Origin: Oscillospiraceae bacterium
GTDB taxonomy: Bacteria; Bacillota; Clostridia; Oscillospirales; Oscillospiraceae
Assembly (NCBI GenBank): GCA_902761635.1
Contig: CACWLG010000036.1
Location: forward strand, 1-43,224
Direction of reading: 5' to 3'
Length of the DNA: 43,224 nucleotides
The notes under the pieces: model-generated
Seen by the model: only the letters and a program-made list of their open reading frames with translations
Told to the model about the DNA's origin: nothing
Database searches by the model: none
Program-made: the position numbers and the translations under genes
Part shown: positions 33,363-41,398 of the stretch, piece by piece
How the letters are laid out: every line of letters starts with the position of its first letter
Position numbering within the stretch: position 1 is the first letter of the stretch

Positions 33363-33987
33363 TGGCGCTTTTTCCCTCCAGATGGGCGCGCACCCGCTCC
33401 ATCAGGAGCTCCAGCGCGACCCGGTTGTGGCCGCCCTCGGGCACGATGATGTCCGCGTTGCGCTTGCTGGGCTCCACGTATTTTTCGTGCATGGGCTTGA
33501 CGGTGTTGAGATACTGGTTCACGACGCTCTCGAGGCTGCGGCCGCGGTCGCGCACGTCGCGCACGATGCGGCGGAGGATGCGCACGTCGGCATCGGCGTC
33601 CACAAAGACCTTGATGTCCATCAGGCTGCACAGCTCCCTGTTCTCAAAGATCAGGATGCCCTCCACGATCACGACCCGCGCGGGCTTGACCGTAACGGTC
33701 TTCTCCGAGCGGTCATGGATCGAATAGTCGTAGACGGGGCAGATTACGCTGCGCCCTTTTTTCAGCGCCCGCACCGCCTCGATGAGCTGGTCGGTGTCGA
33801 AGGCGTCCGGCTGGTCGTAGTTGAGCTTGGCCCGCTCCTCATAGGGCATGTTGTGGTGGGCCTTGTAGTAGTTGTCGTGGTAGATGACGGACACGTCCGC
33901 CCCGAAGCGCTGCATGAGCTTGCGCGTGATGGTGGTTTTGCCGCTGCCGGTGCCGCCGGCAATGCCGATCACCATAACCTTATCCAT
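33355..33987 (-). CDS. udk: Uridine kinase
   Basis: A 210-residue uridine/cytidine kinase. The P-loop is GIAGGTGSGKTTITRKL near the N terminus; YHDNYYKAHHNMPYEERAKL, NYDQPDAFDTDQLI and VYDYSIHDRS are nucleoside-binding blocks, and VIVEGILIFENRELCSLMDI is the lid region. It makes UMP and CMP from nucleosides. ATG 33987 has GGGAGGGG upstream; the frame extends beyond but without a start site. With tdk and the nearby deoD it forms a nucleoside salvage locus. Confidence 0.94.
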   Translation of the reverse strand: MDKVMVIGIAGGTGSGKTTITRKLMQRFGADVSVIYHDNYYKAHHNMPYEERAKLNYDQPDAFDTDQLIEAVRALKKGRSVICPVYDYSIHDRSEKTVTVKPARVVIVEGILIFENRELCSLMDIKVFVDADADVRILRRIVRDVRDRGRSLESVVNQYLNTVKPMHEKYVEPSKRNADIIVPEGGHNRVALELLMERVRAHLEGKSANG

Positions 33988-34087
33988 GGGCTTCCCCTCC
34001 CTTTTCTGTCTCGCCCCTATCTTATCATATCCCGCGCCGGGTTTCAATCACGGTCGTTTCACAAAATGTCATGTTTCCTTAATCTGT

Positions 34088-34116
34088 TTGACTTTTCACG
34101 CCGCTGTTATTATAAT
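34088..34116 (+). promoter_or_regulatory. Strong sigma-A promoter upstream of deoD
   Basis: TTGACT at 34088-34093 and TATAAT at 34111-34116, 17-base spacer. It lies 256 bases before the deoD start because a palindromic element occupies the leader. Confidence 0.7.
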
Positions 34117-34121
34117 GGTTA

Positions 34122-34319
34122 ATGGGTATCGGCATTCATCAGCAAGGTTCCCTGTATGACCGTAGGGGCGATTCACGAATCGCCCGGCGGCAAAGGCCGC
34201 ATCCGACGAATGCGCCCGGGCGAATCCGAAAAACCGACTTTATACATACTGCCGGGCCGTTCGTGAACGGCCCCTACGATGTACGCGGTGATTGTTAGCT
34301 GACGTAAGCTGATACCCAT
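34122..34319. repeat. Palindromic element in the deoD leader: 22-bp inverted repeats around a GTAGGGG...CCCCTAC repeat
   Basis: 34122-34143 and 34298-34319 are imperfect inverted repeats (ATGGGTATC at one end, GATACCCAT at the other). Inside, 34162-34277 starts GTAGGGGCGATTCACGAATC and ends GAACGGCCCCTAC, with several nested palindromes. It matches the dispersed repeat family at 31941-32027 and 6261-6289. A TATAAT follows immediately at 34319-34324, which may supply a second start for deoD. Confidence 0.7.
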
Positions 34320-34372
34320 ATAATGGTTTTATCGACAAAGAGCGTTTCAATACCATATAAGGAGGAATCTCT

Positions 34373-35089
34373 ATGACCCCCCACAATTCCGCAAAGTCCG
34401 GCGATTTCGCCAAGACCGTCCTCATGCCCGGTGACCCGCTGCGCTCCAAATACATTGCCGAAAACTTCCTGACCGACCCGGTGCTCGTCAACAACGTGCG
34501 CGGCGTGCAGGGCTACACCGGCAAGTGGAAGAATGTACCCGTGAGCGTGATGGCCTCCGGCATGGGCATGCCCTCCATCGGTATCTACAGCTGGGAGCTG
34601 TACGACACCTACGGTGTGGAAAACATCATCCGTGTTGGCTCCGCGGGCGCGCTGCAGGACGATGTCAACGTCATGGACATCGTCATCGCCCAGGCGGCTT
34701 CCACCAACACCAATTACATCAATCAGTTCAATTTCCCCGGCAGCTTCGCCCCGATCGGCGACGCGACGCTCATTCAGCACGCGGTGACCGCCGCCATGGA
34801 AAACGGCGCCACCTGGCACGTCGGCAATATCTACTCTTCCGACAACTTCTACCACCCCAAATCCTATGAGGGGACCCGCGCCGTCAGAAGAATGGGTGTG
34901 CTGGCCGTGGAGATGGAGGCCGCCGCGCTTTACGCCAACGCCGCCTACCACGGCAAAAGAGCGCTGTGCATCTGCACCATCTCCGACCATCTCTACAAGG
35001 CGCAGGAGCTCAGCCCCGAGGAGCGCCAGACCGGCTTCAACGAAATGATCAGAATCGCCCTCGACACCGCCGTCAAGATGGAGAAGTGA
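34373..35089 (+). CDS. deoD: Purine-nucleoside phosphorylase DeoD
   Basis: 238 residues, the usual length for the hexameric DeoD family. MPGDPLRSKYIAENFL carries the phosphate-binding Arg, VMASGMGMPSIGIYSWEL and IIRVGSAGALQDDVNVMDIV form the core, VLAVEMEAAALYANA binds ribose and ICTISDHLYKAQ contains the catalytic Asp. It cleaves purine (deoxy)nucleosides with phosphate for base salvage. AAGGAGGA precedes the ATG. It is transcribed divergently from udk-tdk. Confidence 0.95.
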   Translation: MTPHNSAKSGDFAKTVLMPGDPLRSKYIAENFLTDPVLVNNVRGVQGYTGKWKNVPVSVMASGMGMPSIGIYSWELYDTYGVENIIRVGSAGALQDDVNVMDIVIAQAASTNTNYINQFNFPGSFAPIGDATLIQHAVTAAMENGATWHVGNIYSSDNFYHPKSYEGTRAVRRMGVLAVEMEAAALYANAAYHGKRALCICTISDHLYKAQELSPEERQTGFNEMIRIALDTAVKMEK

Positions 35090-35106
35090 CCGAAGGGCAG
35101 AGCAGG

Positions 35107-35146
35107 AAAAAGGAGAGCCGCCTTAGAACGAGGCGGCTCCCTTTTT
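35107..35146. terminator. Bidirectional terminator between deoD and the TAXI-TRAP permease gene
   Basis: AAAAAGG plus GAGCCGCCT on the left pairs with AGGCGGCTC plus CCTTTTT on the right (one bulged A), with A- and T-runs at the two ends. It serves both convergent genes. Confidence 0.9.
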
Positions 35147-35171
35147 CTATGCGTTTTTCGCGGAGCTTGAT

Positions 35172-37199
35172 TTACGCCGCTGCGGCGGCTTTTTTGGCCT
35201 TGAGGATCTGCACGGCGATGACGACGCCCACCAGCACGAGACCCACAAGGTCGGTGACGATGCCGGGGTAGATGAGCATCAGGCCGCCGGCGGCGGCGAC
35301 GATGCGCAGCAGCGCCTGCAGCGGGCCGTGGAAGTAGCCCTCCAGGGCCATGGACAGGGCGAACATGCCCACGAGCGAGGTGATGACGATGGCAATGACC
35401 TCGAGGACCGTGGTGTCCACAAAGACCATGGCGGGATTGAGCGCGAGGATGTAGGGAACGATGAAGGCCGCGATGGCGAGCTTGGTCGCGTTGACGCCGG
35501 TCTTCATGGGGCTGCCGTGGGCGATGGCGGCGCCTGCATAGGCGGCGAGGGCCACGGGCGGGGTAATGTCGGCGACGATGCCGAAGTAGAACACGAACAT
35601 GTGGGCCGCAATGCTGGGGATGCCCATGCGGATCAGCACGGGGGCGCAGGTCGTGGCCATGATGACATAGTTTGCGGTGGTGGGCACGCCCATACCGAGG
35701 ATGATGCAGGTGAGCATCGTGAGGAAGAGGGCCACGATCTTATAGCCGCCGGAGGCCCCGATGATGATGGAGATCAGGGAGGAGCCGATGCCGGTGGTGG
35801 TGATGACGCAGGCGATGATGCCCGCGACCGCGCAGGCCACGCCCACGGTCAGGGTGCTCTTCGCGCCGGACTCCAGCGCGTCAAAGAAGCGGGAGAAGTC
35901 GATGCGGTAGCCGTTTTCGTCGGTGTAGTTGATGCGGATGATGCGCGTCTCCTTGTACACCATGCTCACGGCCATGGCAAGGCAGGTGGCGGCGATGGCG
36001 GCGAAGGCCATCGTGCGGGTCATGAGGAAGTATACCAGCGCCACCAGCGGCAGCAGCAGGAAGCCCTTGCGCAGGAAGAGGGGCCAGAACTTCGGCAGCT
36101 TCTCGCGGGCAATGCCGGTCAGGCCGTTCTTCCTGGCCTCGAGATGCACCATCATGAAAATACCGGCGAAGTACAGCACGGCGGGCAGGATGGCGCGCAG
36201 GGCGATATAGCCGTAGGTCACGATGGTGTCCGGCATGGTGACGTATTCCACCATCAGGAAGGCGGCGGCGCCCATGATGGGAGGCATGATCTGGCCGCCG
36301 GTGGAGGCCGCAGCCTCGACGGCGCCCGCAAACTCGGGCTTGTAGCCGGTCTTCTTCATCATCGGGATGGTGACGGAGCCGGTGGTCACGGTGTTGCCGA
36401 CGGAGGAGCCGGACACCATGAGGGCCGAGGAGATGACCGCGACCTTTGCCGGGCCGCCGGAGGAGGCGCCAGCGATGGAGTTTGCAAGCTCAATGAAGAA
36501 CTGGGTGATGCCTGTCTTTTCCAAAAACGCGCCGAAGATGACAAACAGCACGATGAAGTTCAGGCAGGCGCGGATCGGGGTGCCGATGATGCCGTCGGCG
36601 GTATAGAAGAGGTTATACACGTTCATGCGCAGGGACTTCTGGGTCATGGCATAAACGATGAACAGCGAGGCGACGATCACGATCGGCAGGCCGACCGCGC
36701 GGCGGCAGGCCTCCAGCGTGACCAGGATACCGATCACGCCCAGCCACACCTCCAGCGGGGTGAGCATGATGCCGCGGTTGATGATCGCCCGGTAGTTGAT
36801 GACAAAGTAAAGATAGGAGACAAAGCCCAGGCCCATCAGAATGATGTCGTACCAGGGGATAAAGTTGACCTTCTTCGGGCCGCCGCGCGTGGCGGGAAAG
36901 TTCACGAACACCAGCAGGACAATGAGACCCACGAAGGAGGCGCGCTCCATCCGGATCTCGCCCGGATAGAACAGCAGGAACACGGAATACAGGGAGAACA
37001 GGACAAACAGCACGCGCACGATGCGGCGCGAGATGCCCTTATAGACGCGGACGTTTGCTTCGCGGTCATACTTTTCCAGGACGGCGGTGGCGTTTTTTTC
37101 GATCTCTTCGGCGGTTTCGCCGAAATCGTCCTTCGCGATCAGCTCCTCATCATGCAGCTCATGTGAGGTCTTTTTATACTTTTTCTCAAATTCTGGCAT
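35172..37199 (-). CDS. TRAP transporter fused permease (DctQM fusion, TAXI type)
   Basis: A 675-residue fused small and large TRAP permease (4TM/12TM type). After a charged cytoplasmic N terminus (about 60 residues) come helices of the DctQ-like part, then the DctM-like part with GGPAKVAVISSALMVSGSSV, AAASTGGQIMPPIMGAAAFL and a second ITPPVALAAYAGAAIAHGSP block. It moves organic acids with an ion gradient, using the TAXI binding proteins encoded upstream. The ATG at 37199 has AAGGAG; the frame is open 17 codons further. The C terminus ends in a poly-Ala run. Its last gene position is marked by the shared terminator. Confidence 0.92.
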   Translation of the reverse strand: MPEFEKKYKKTSHELHDEELIAKDDFGETAEEIEKNATAVLEKYDREANVRVYKGISRRIVRVLFVLFSLYSVFLLFYPGEIRMERASFVGLIVLLVFVNFPATRGGPKKVNFIPWYDIILMGLGFVSYLYFVINYRAIINRGIMLTPLEVWLGVIGILVTLEACRRAVGLPIVIVASLFIVYAMTQKSLRMNVYNLFYTADGIIGTPIRACLNFIVLFVIFGAFLEKTGITQFFIELANSIAGASSGGPAKVAVISSALMVSGSSVGNTVTTGSVTIPMMKKTGYKPEFAGAVEAAASTGGQIMPPIMGAAAFLMVEYVTMPDTIVTYGYIALRAILPAVLYFAGIFMMVHLEARKNGLTGIAREKLPKFWPLFLRKGFLLLPLVALVYFLMTRTMAFAAIAATCLAMAVSMVYKETRIIRINYTDENGYRIDFSRFFDALESGAKSTLTVGVACAVAGIIACVITTTGIGSSLISIIIGASGGYKIVALFLTMLTCIILGMGVPTTANYVIMATTCAPVLIRMGIPSIAAHMFVFYFGIVADITPPVALAAYAGAAIAHGSPMKTGVNATKLAIAAFIVPYILALNPAMVFVDTTVLEVIAIVITSLVGMFALSMALEGYFHGPLQALLRIVAAAGGLMLIYPGIVTDLVGLVLVGVVIAVQILKAKKAAAAA

Positions 37200-37210
37200 G
37201 TGGACACTCC

Positions 37211-37690
37211 TTATCGTACGGAAAAGTGGACCTTCGCATTCTTTCCGCAAAGCTCGTTTAATATGATCTTTTCGCCGTTGATGTCGAGGATGTGGTCATA
37301 GACCGTCCCGACGATGTAGGTCAGATCGTTCATCTTCATCTCGATGCTGCCGATGATCATCTCGCCGTTTTCCCCCTTGTCCAGGGTCCAGCCCGGCTCC
37401 AGCACCTCGGCCACGCCTGCGCCGAAGCCGTAGTAGACGCAGCCCGTGAGCCAGATTTCCGATCCGCGGCGCTGGTAGATCTCGGTGACGTCGCTCTTGT
37501 TGACGCTGTGGCGGAAGGTGACGGAGAAGCTGTCCCCGTCCTTCAGCGGCAGGCGCGCGAAGACTTTGCCGCTCTCATCGTCGGAGAGCACCAGCTTCTT
37601 CTCCCGCAGGAAAAAGAGCCCTAATATGGTAACCGCAGCGACCACAAGGATCGCCGCGGCTGCCATCATGGTTTTTTTGTTGGCTTTCAA
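37211..37690 (-). CDS. DUF1850 protein of the TAXI-TRAP operon
   Basis: 159 residues: a hydrophobic N-terminal anchor (MMAAAAILVVAAVTILGLFF) and an exported beta-rich domain with SFSVTFRHSVNKSDVTEIYQ, the hallmark of DUF1850. This family nearly always sits between a TAXI binding protein and a fused TRAP permease, as here, and is presumed to be an accessory of that transporter; its activity is not known. Eleven bases separate it from the permease gene and twelve from the binding-protein gene. Confidence 0.88.
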   Translation of the reverse strand: MKANKKTMMAAAAILVVAAVTILGLFFLREKKLVLSDDESGKVFARLPLKDGDSFSVTFRHSVNKSDVTEIYQRRGSEIWLTGCVYYGFGAGVAEVLEPGWTLDKGENGEMIIGSIEMKMNDLTYIVGTVYDHILDINGEKIILNELCGKNAKVHFSVR

Positions 37691-37702
37691 AACGTCTCAG
37701 AC

Positions 37703-38659
37703 TCAGCCGATCTTGAGACCCTGCTCGGTGTAGAACTTCGCGGCGCCGGCATGCCAGGGGATGGAAACGCCGGAGACTGCGGTGTTCAGATCGAGCTCGC
37801 TGCCCTTGACGTGGCCGGCGGTGATGTCGTCCTTGTAGTCAAAGAGGCCCTTGACGAAGGCGTAGATCACGTCCTCGGAGACCTTGTTGGAGGCAACGAT
37901 GGTGGCCATCACGGCGACGGCGGGGACATCGTCAGCCACGGGGCTGTAGGTGCCGCCGGGGATCACGCCGTAGTAGTAGAAACCGTAGTCGGCCTGGAGC
38001 TTGGCAGCGTGCTCATCGTCGATGGGCAGGAGGTTGAAGTCGAAGTTGGTGGCAAGCTCGGTCACAGCGGTGGTGGGGTAGCCGGCCACGACGAAGGCGG
38101 CGTCGATGGTGCCGTTCTTCAGGGAGTCGGCGGAGTCGGCAAAGCTCTGGTTGGAGACCTTGATGTCGTCGAAGCTCAGGCCGTAGGCGCCGAGGATCTG
38201 CTTGGCGTTGAACTCGGTGCCGCTGCCGGCGTCACCGACGGAGACGCGCTTGCCGGCGAGATCAGCGATGGAGGTGATGTCCTTCTTCGCCAGGATCTGC
38301 ACGTACTCGGGGTAGCAGGAGGCGACAGCGGAGAAGTCGGTGATGGGGGCGCCGCCGGCGAAGAGATCGGTGCCGGTGTAGGCGTAGTACATAACGTCAT
38401 TCTGCACGATGGCGATGTCAGCGTCGCCGGACTGCAGCATCTGGATATTGGCCTTGGAAGCGCCGGTGGACTCGACCTTGAGGTTCAGGGTGTCCTTGAG
38501 CTTCTCGTTGAGGACGTTGGCAATGACGCCGCTGAAGCCGTAGTAGGTGCCGGAGGTGCCGCCGGTGGCGTAGTTGAGCTTGGTGCCGGCCGCGAAGGCA
38601 GGGGCGCACAGAGCAAACACCAGGGTGAGGGCAAGCAGCGTGGCAATGACTTTTTTCAT
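37703..38659 (-). CDS. TAXI-family TRAP solute-binding protein, copy 1
   Basis: A 318-residue TAXI binding protein: signal peptide ending APAFA, then LNYATGGTSGTYYGFSGV (the family's opening motif), ASKANIQMLQSGDADIAIVQ, VSVGDAGSGTEFNAKQILGA and the C-terminal VSGVSIPWHAGAAKFY. It differs from the adjacent copy at only about 26 of 288 mature positions by hand count. This copy has a secretory signal with no obvious lipobox. GGAGG precedes ATG 38659. It heads the operon with DUF1850 and the fused permease and has its own promoter. Confidence 0.93.
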   Translation of the reverse strand: MKKVIATLLALTLVFALCAPAFAAGTKLNYATGGTSGTYYGFSGVIANVLNEKLKDTLNLKVESTGASKANIQMLQSGDADIAIVQNDVMYYAYTGTDLFAGGAPITDFSAVASCYPEYVQILAKKDITSIADLAGKRVSVGDAGSGTEFNAKQILGAYGLSFDDIKVSNQSFADSADSLKNGTIDAAFVVAGYPTTAVTELATNFDFNLLPIDDEHAAKLQADYGFYYYGVIPGGTYSPVADDVPAVAVMATIVASNKVSEDVIYAFVKGLFDYKDDITAGHVKGSELDLNTAVSGVSIPWHAGAAKFYTEQGLKIG

Positions 38660-38746
38660 GTTTGGTTCCTCCATATCATGATTTTCCGTCTCCCATGCGG
38701 GCGAGGGAAGGAATGGCGAAAGATGATTTACGCCGTTTCTGGCGTT

Positions 38747-38775
38747 ATACTACAACTAATAGTTGATCTTGGCAA
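38747..38775 (-). promoter_or_regulatory. Promoter with internal palindrome for TAXI copy 1
   Basis: Read on the minus strand, TTGCCA (38775-38770) and TAGTAT (38752-38747) are 17 bases apart. The spacer contains the palindrome CAACTAATAGTTG (38753-38765). The second TAXI gene has the same arrangement at 40000-40028, so the palindrome is a good candidate operator. Confidence 0.7.
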
Positions 38776-38917
38776 GAGGTTTTTTTGTTTTCTGCCGTTT
38801 TTACAATTTTGTTTCCCGCGCCAAATCATATTTTATGAATTTCAAATAAAGAAATGCCGCCGAAGACTGCGAAAATTCCCAGCATATAGAAACACCGCTG
38901 CTCCCCCGCCGGCAAAA

Positions 38918-38944
38918 AAAGAGGAGGGGCAAGCCCTCCTCTTT
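38918..38944 (-). terminator. Rho-independent terminator of TAXI copy 2
   Basis: On the minus strand AAAGAGGAGGG pairs with CCCTCCTCTTT around CTTGC and runs straight into more T residues. It separates copy 2 from the promoter of copy 1, so the two binding-protein genes are independent transcription units. Confidence 0.9.
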
Positions 38945-38960
38945 GGATTGCGCCGCAAGC

Positions 38961-39911
38961 TTACAGGACGCCCTTTTCCTTGTAGAACTTCTCGGCGCCG
39001 GCGTGCCAGGGGATGGAGACGCCGGAGACCGCGGTGTTCAGGTCGAGCTCGCTGCCCTTGACGTGGCCGGCGGTGATGTCGGCCTTGTAGTCAAAGAGGC
39101 CCTTGACGAAGGCATAGACCGCGTCCGCGGGGACCTTGTTGGACGCGACGATCGTGGCCATGACGGCGACGGCGGGCACATCCTCCGCCACGGGGCTGTA
39201 GGTGCCGCCGGGGATCATGCCGTAGTAGTAGAAGCCGTAGTCAGCCTGGAGCTTCGCGGCATGCTCGGCGTCGATGGACAGGAGGTTAAAGTCAAAGTTC
39301 GTGGCAAGCTCGGTCACGGCGGTGGTGGGGTAGCCCGCCACGACGAAGGCCGCGTCGATGGTGCCGTTTTTCAGCGCGTCGGCAGAGTCGGCAAAGCTCT
39401 GGTTGGAGACCTTGATGTCGTCAAAGCTCAGGTTGTAGGCGCCGAGGATCTGCTTGGCGTTGAACTCCGTGCCGCTGCCCGCGTCACCGACGGAGACGTT
39501 CTTGCCGGAAAGCTGCTCGATGGAGCTGATGTCCTTCTTCGCCAGGATCTGCACGTACTCGGGGTAGCAGGAGGCGACGGCGGAGAAGCCGGTGATGGGG
39601 GCGCCGCCCGCGAAGAGGTCCGTACCGGTGTAGGCGTAGTACATGACGTCGTTCTGCACGATGGCGATGTCGGCATCGCCGGAGGCGAGCATCTGGATGT
39701 TGGCCTTGGACGCGCCGGTGGACTCGACCTTCAGGTTCAGCGTGCCCTTGAGCTTCTCATTGAGGACGTTGGCAATGACGCCGCTGAAGCCGTAGTAGGT
39801 GCCGGACGTGCCGCCGGTGGCATACTTGAGCTCGGCGGTGCCGGTCTTTCCGCAGGCGCACAGCGCGAATACCATCACGGCCGCGAGCAGGAATGCGATG
39901 CATTTTTTCAT
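38961..39911 (-). CDS. TAXI-family TRAP solute-binding protein, copy 2 (lipoprotein)
   Basis: 316 residues, about 91% identical to copy 1 in the mature part (hand estimate). It has the same LKYATGGTSGTYYGFSGV opening and VSGVSIPWHAGAEKFY ending. The signal peptide differs: VFALCACGKTG includes LCAC, a plausible lipobox, so this copy may be membrane-anchored while copy 1 is free. Residue differences cluster in no obvious ligand motif. It is a monocistronic unit with its own promoter and terminator, adjacent to the divergent LysR gene. A recent tandem duplication that carried the promoter along explains the layout. Confidence 0.92.
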   Translation of the reverse strand: MKKCIAFLLAAVMVFALCACGKTGTAELKYATGGTSGTYYGFSGVIANVLNEKLKGTLNLKVESTGASKANIQMLASGDADIAIVQNDVMYYAYTGTDLFAGGAPITGFSAVASCYPEYVQILAKKDISSIEQLSGKNVSVGDAGSGTEFNAKQILGAYNLSFDDIKVSNQSFADSADALKNGTIDAAFVVAGYPTTAVTELATNFDFNLLSIDAEHAAKLQADYGFYYYGMIPGGTYSPVAEDVPAVAVMATIVASNKVPADAVYAFVKGLFDYKADITAGHVKGSELDLNTAVSGVSIPWHAGAEKFYKEKGVL

Positions 39912-39999
39912 GATAAAACCCTCCGAATCAAAAAATCTTCTTTCTTGTCTCAGATAAAAATTTTTCAGGCGGGACTTGTTTTACGCCTGATTCGATGAT

Positions 40000-40028
40000 A
40001 TACTACAACCCAAAGTTGATTTTTGCAA
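40000..40028 (-). promoter_or_regulatory. Promoter with internal palindrome for TAXI copy 2
   Basis: On the minus strand TTGCAA (40028-40023) and TAGTAT (40005-40000) are 17 bases apart, and the spacer holds CAACCCAAAGTTG (40006-40018), a weaker version of the palindrome in the copy 1 promoter. The LysR gene starts 107 bases away on the other strand. Confidence 0.7.
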
Positions 40029-40134
40029 GTCCCTTTCTCTTTTTTTGCCGTTTTGACCATAAGGTGCAGCCCGGCATGGCGGCTTTTATGAAAAAGAGAG
40101 AGAAGGGGAAACGAATCAGCGGAGGCAGATCATC

Positions 40135-41106
40135 ATGGACTTTACACTCTTAAAAAGCTTTATTGCGGTGGCCGAGGAGAAGAGCTTTTCCTCCGCCGCC
40201 AAAAATCTTTTCATCTCCCAGCAGACGCTCTCCAAGCAGGTGGCAAAGCTGGAGGAGGATCTGGGCACCACGCTCTTCATCCGCTCAAGGCCCCTCGGCC
40301 TCACGCCGGACGGCGGGCGGCTGCTGCCCATTGCCAAGGAGATCCTGCAGCTCAAGCAGCAGTTTGAGGAGAGCTCCAGCCGCAGCTTCAGCGGCGCGCA
40401 CTACATCCACCTGGGCATCGAGCACACCATCGCCCGCGCCATCCTGCCGCAGATCCTGCCGCGCTTTCTGAAGGACCACCCGGACACCTACGTCAAGCTC
40501 AGCGAGGAGACGCCGGACGTGATGCAGAAGTCCATTTCCTACGAGGGGGTGGACCTGGTCATCGGCTCTCTCGGGAGCGTGCCGGACAAGTTCAAGGCGG
40601 TGCCGCTGTGCCGGAAGGAGCACGTGCTGGTCGTGCCGAAGGAGATCCTGGCGGCCCTCGCCGGGGAAAAGGCCGGGGAGCTTGCGGAGAGGTTCTCCCG
40701 CAGCGCGGACCTGAGCTTTTTCGAGCAGGCCCCCTTCATCAAGATCCCGCGCCAGTCCTCCGGCGGGCGCGCCCTGGCAAGCTACCTCAAGTATTACGAC
40801 ATCAGCCCCCGCTTCGTCTGCGAGCTGACCAACATTGAAAACGCCTTCCAGCTTGCAAACGCGGGCGTCGGCGTGTTCATCTATGCCAGGGTCTTCTGGG
40901 ACATGCTCTCGCGCGAGCTGCAGGAGGACTATCTGCGCAACATCTGCATCTTCCCCCTGCCCTACCTGCCGGATATTGAGGACGTGTGCGCCTACTATAA
41001 CCGCGACGCCGGCATCAGCGGCATGACGCAGGAGCTGTTCCAGGCGGTGAAGGACTTCTTCGAGGAGTACAAGGCGCGGGAGGATTCGCCTGCATTCCTC
41101 TCATAA
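40135..41106 (+). CDS. LysR-family regulator, divergent from the TAXI genes
   Basis: A 323-residue LysR-type regulator: HTH region FIAVAEEKSFSSAAKNLFIS (residues 7-26) followed by QQTLSKQVAKLEEDLGTTLF, and an effector-binding domain from about residue 88. It starts 223 bases from the divergent TAXI gene and is the obvious candidate for binding the CAAC...GTTG sites in both TAXI promoters. Its ligand would then be the transported acid; inference. CGGAGG precedes the ATG. Confidence 0.9.
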   Translation: MDFTLLKSFIAVAEEKSFSSAAKNLFISQQTLSKQVAKLEEDLGTTLFIRSRPLGLTPDGGRLLPIAKEILQLKQQFEESSSRSFSGAHYIHLGIEHTIARAILPQILPRFLKDHPDTYVKLSEETPDVMQKSISYEGVDLVIGSLGSVPDKFKAVPLCRKEHVLVVPKEILAALAGEKAGELAERFSRSADLSFFEQAPFIKIPRQSSGGRALASYLKYYDISPRFVCELTNIENAFQLANAGVGVFIYARVFWDMLSRELQEDYLRNICIFPLPYLPDIEDVCAYYNRDAGISGMTQELFQAVKDFFEEYKAREDSPAFLS

Positions 41107-41125
41107 AATGCCGTCAGGGCATTTT
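41105..41125 (+). terminator. Stem-loop after the LysR gene
   Basis: AAAATGCC (41105-41112) pairs with GGCATTTT (41118-41125). It overlaps the stop codon region of the regulator gene and ends in TTTT. Confidence 0.65.
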
Positions 41126-41155
41126 GCGAAACGAACATGATTCGCCTGACTTTTC

Positions 41156-41183
41156 TTGACAAGCGGGCAAAAACCGCTATAAT
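41156..41183 (+). promoter_or_regulatory. Sigma-A promoter of the ribozyme-nagB transcript
   Basis: TTGACA at 41156-41161 and TATAAT at 41178-41183 with a 16-base spacer. The start site would fall about 40 bases before the ribozyme cleavage site, giving a 5' leader that contains the whole ribozyme. Confidence 0.88.
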
Positions 41184-41232
41184 ATCCCCGTATCAAAACA
41201 GACTCCCCACGGAGGTTGAAGGGAGCTCTGTT

Positions 41233-41361
41233 AGCGCCGGGACCGTGATTGGTTGACGAGGTTGGCGGTGATCGAAAGATTCGGCGGATGCCGCCACGGC
41301 TCACAGTGGGTCGTAAGGGCAAAGGGAAAAAGCAGAATCAAGACTGTAACAGAGCTTTGCC
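41233..41361 (+). ncRNA. glmS-class self-cleaving ribozyme (GlcN6P-responsive) in the nagB leader
   Basis: The sequence matches the glmS ribozyme core position by position. The cleavage site is A41233 | G41234 in TTAGCGCC. The core GTTGACGAGG (41252-41261) contains the catalytic G. P2 pairs GGCGG (41264-41268) with CCGCC (41291-41295), enclosing ATCGAAAGATTCGGCGGATG. A hairpin CGGCTC/GGGTCG is followed by the invariant GTAAGG, and P4 pairs GGCAAAG (41318-41324) with CTTTGCC (41355-41361). glmS ribozymes cleave their own mRNA when glucosamine-6-phosphate binds. The gene 37 bases downstream is nagB, not the usual glmS. Confidence 0.93.
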
Positions 41362-41398
41362 TGACACTGAATAACAATACAACACAAGGAGACTCACC

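Noticed and set aside
35328-37166. A 612-codon + strand frame opposite the TRAP fused permease
   Set aside because: Antisense shadow of a recognised membrane protein; Gly/His/Asp-rich composition without hydrophobic segments.
41233-41361. Protein-coding or simple terminator explanation for the nagB leader
   Set aside because: The conserved ribozyme core and paired elements explain it better; no good open frame or T-tract is present.
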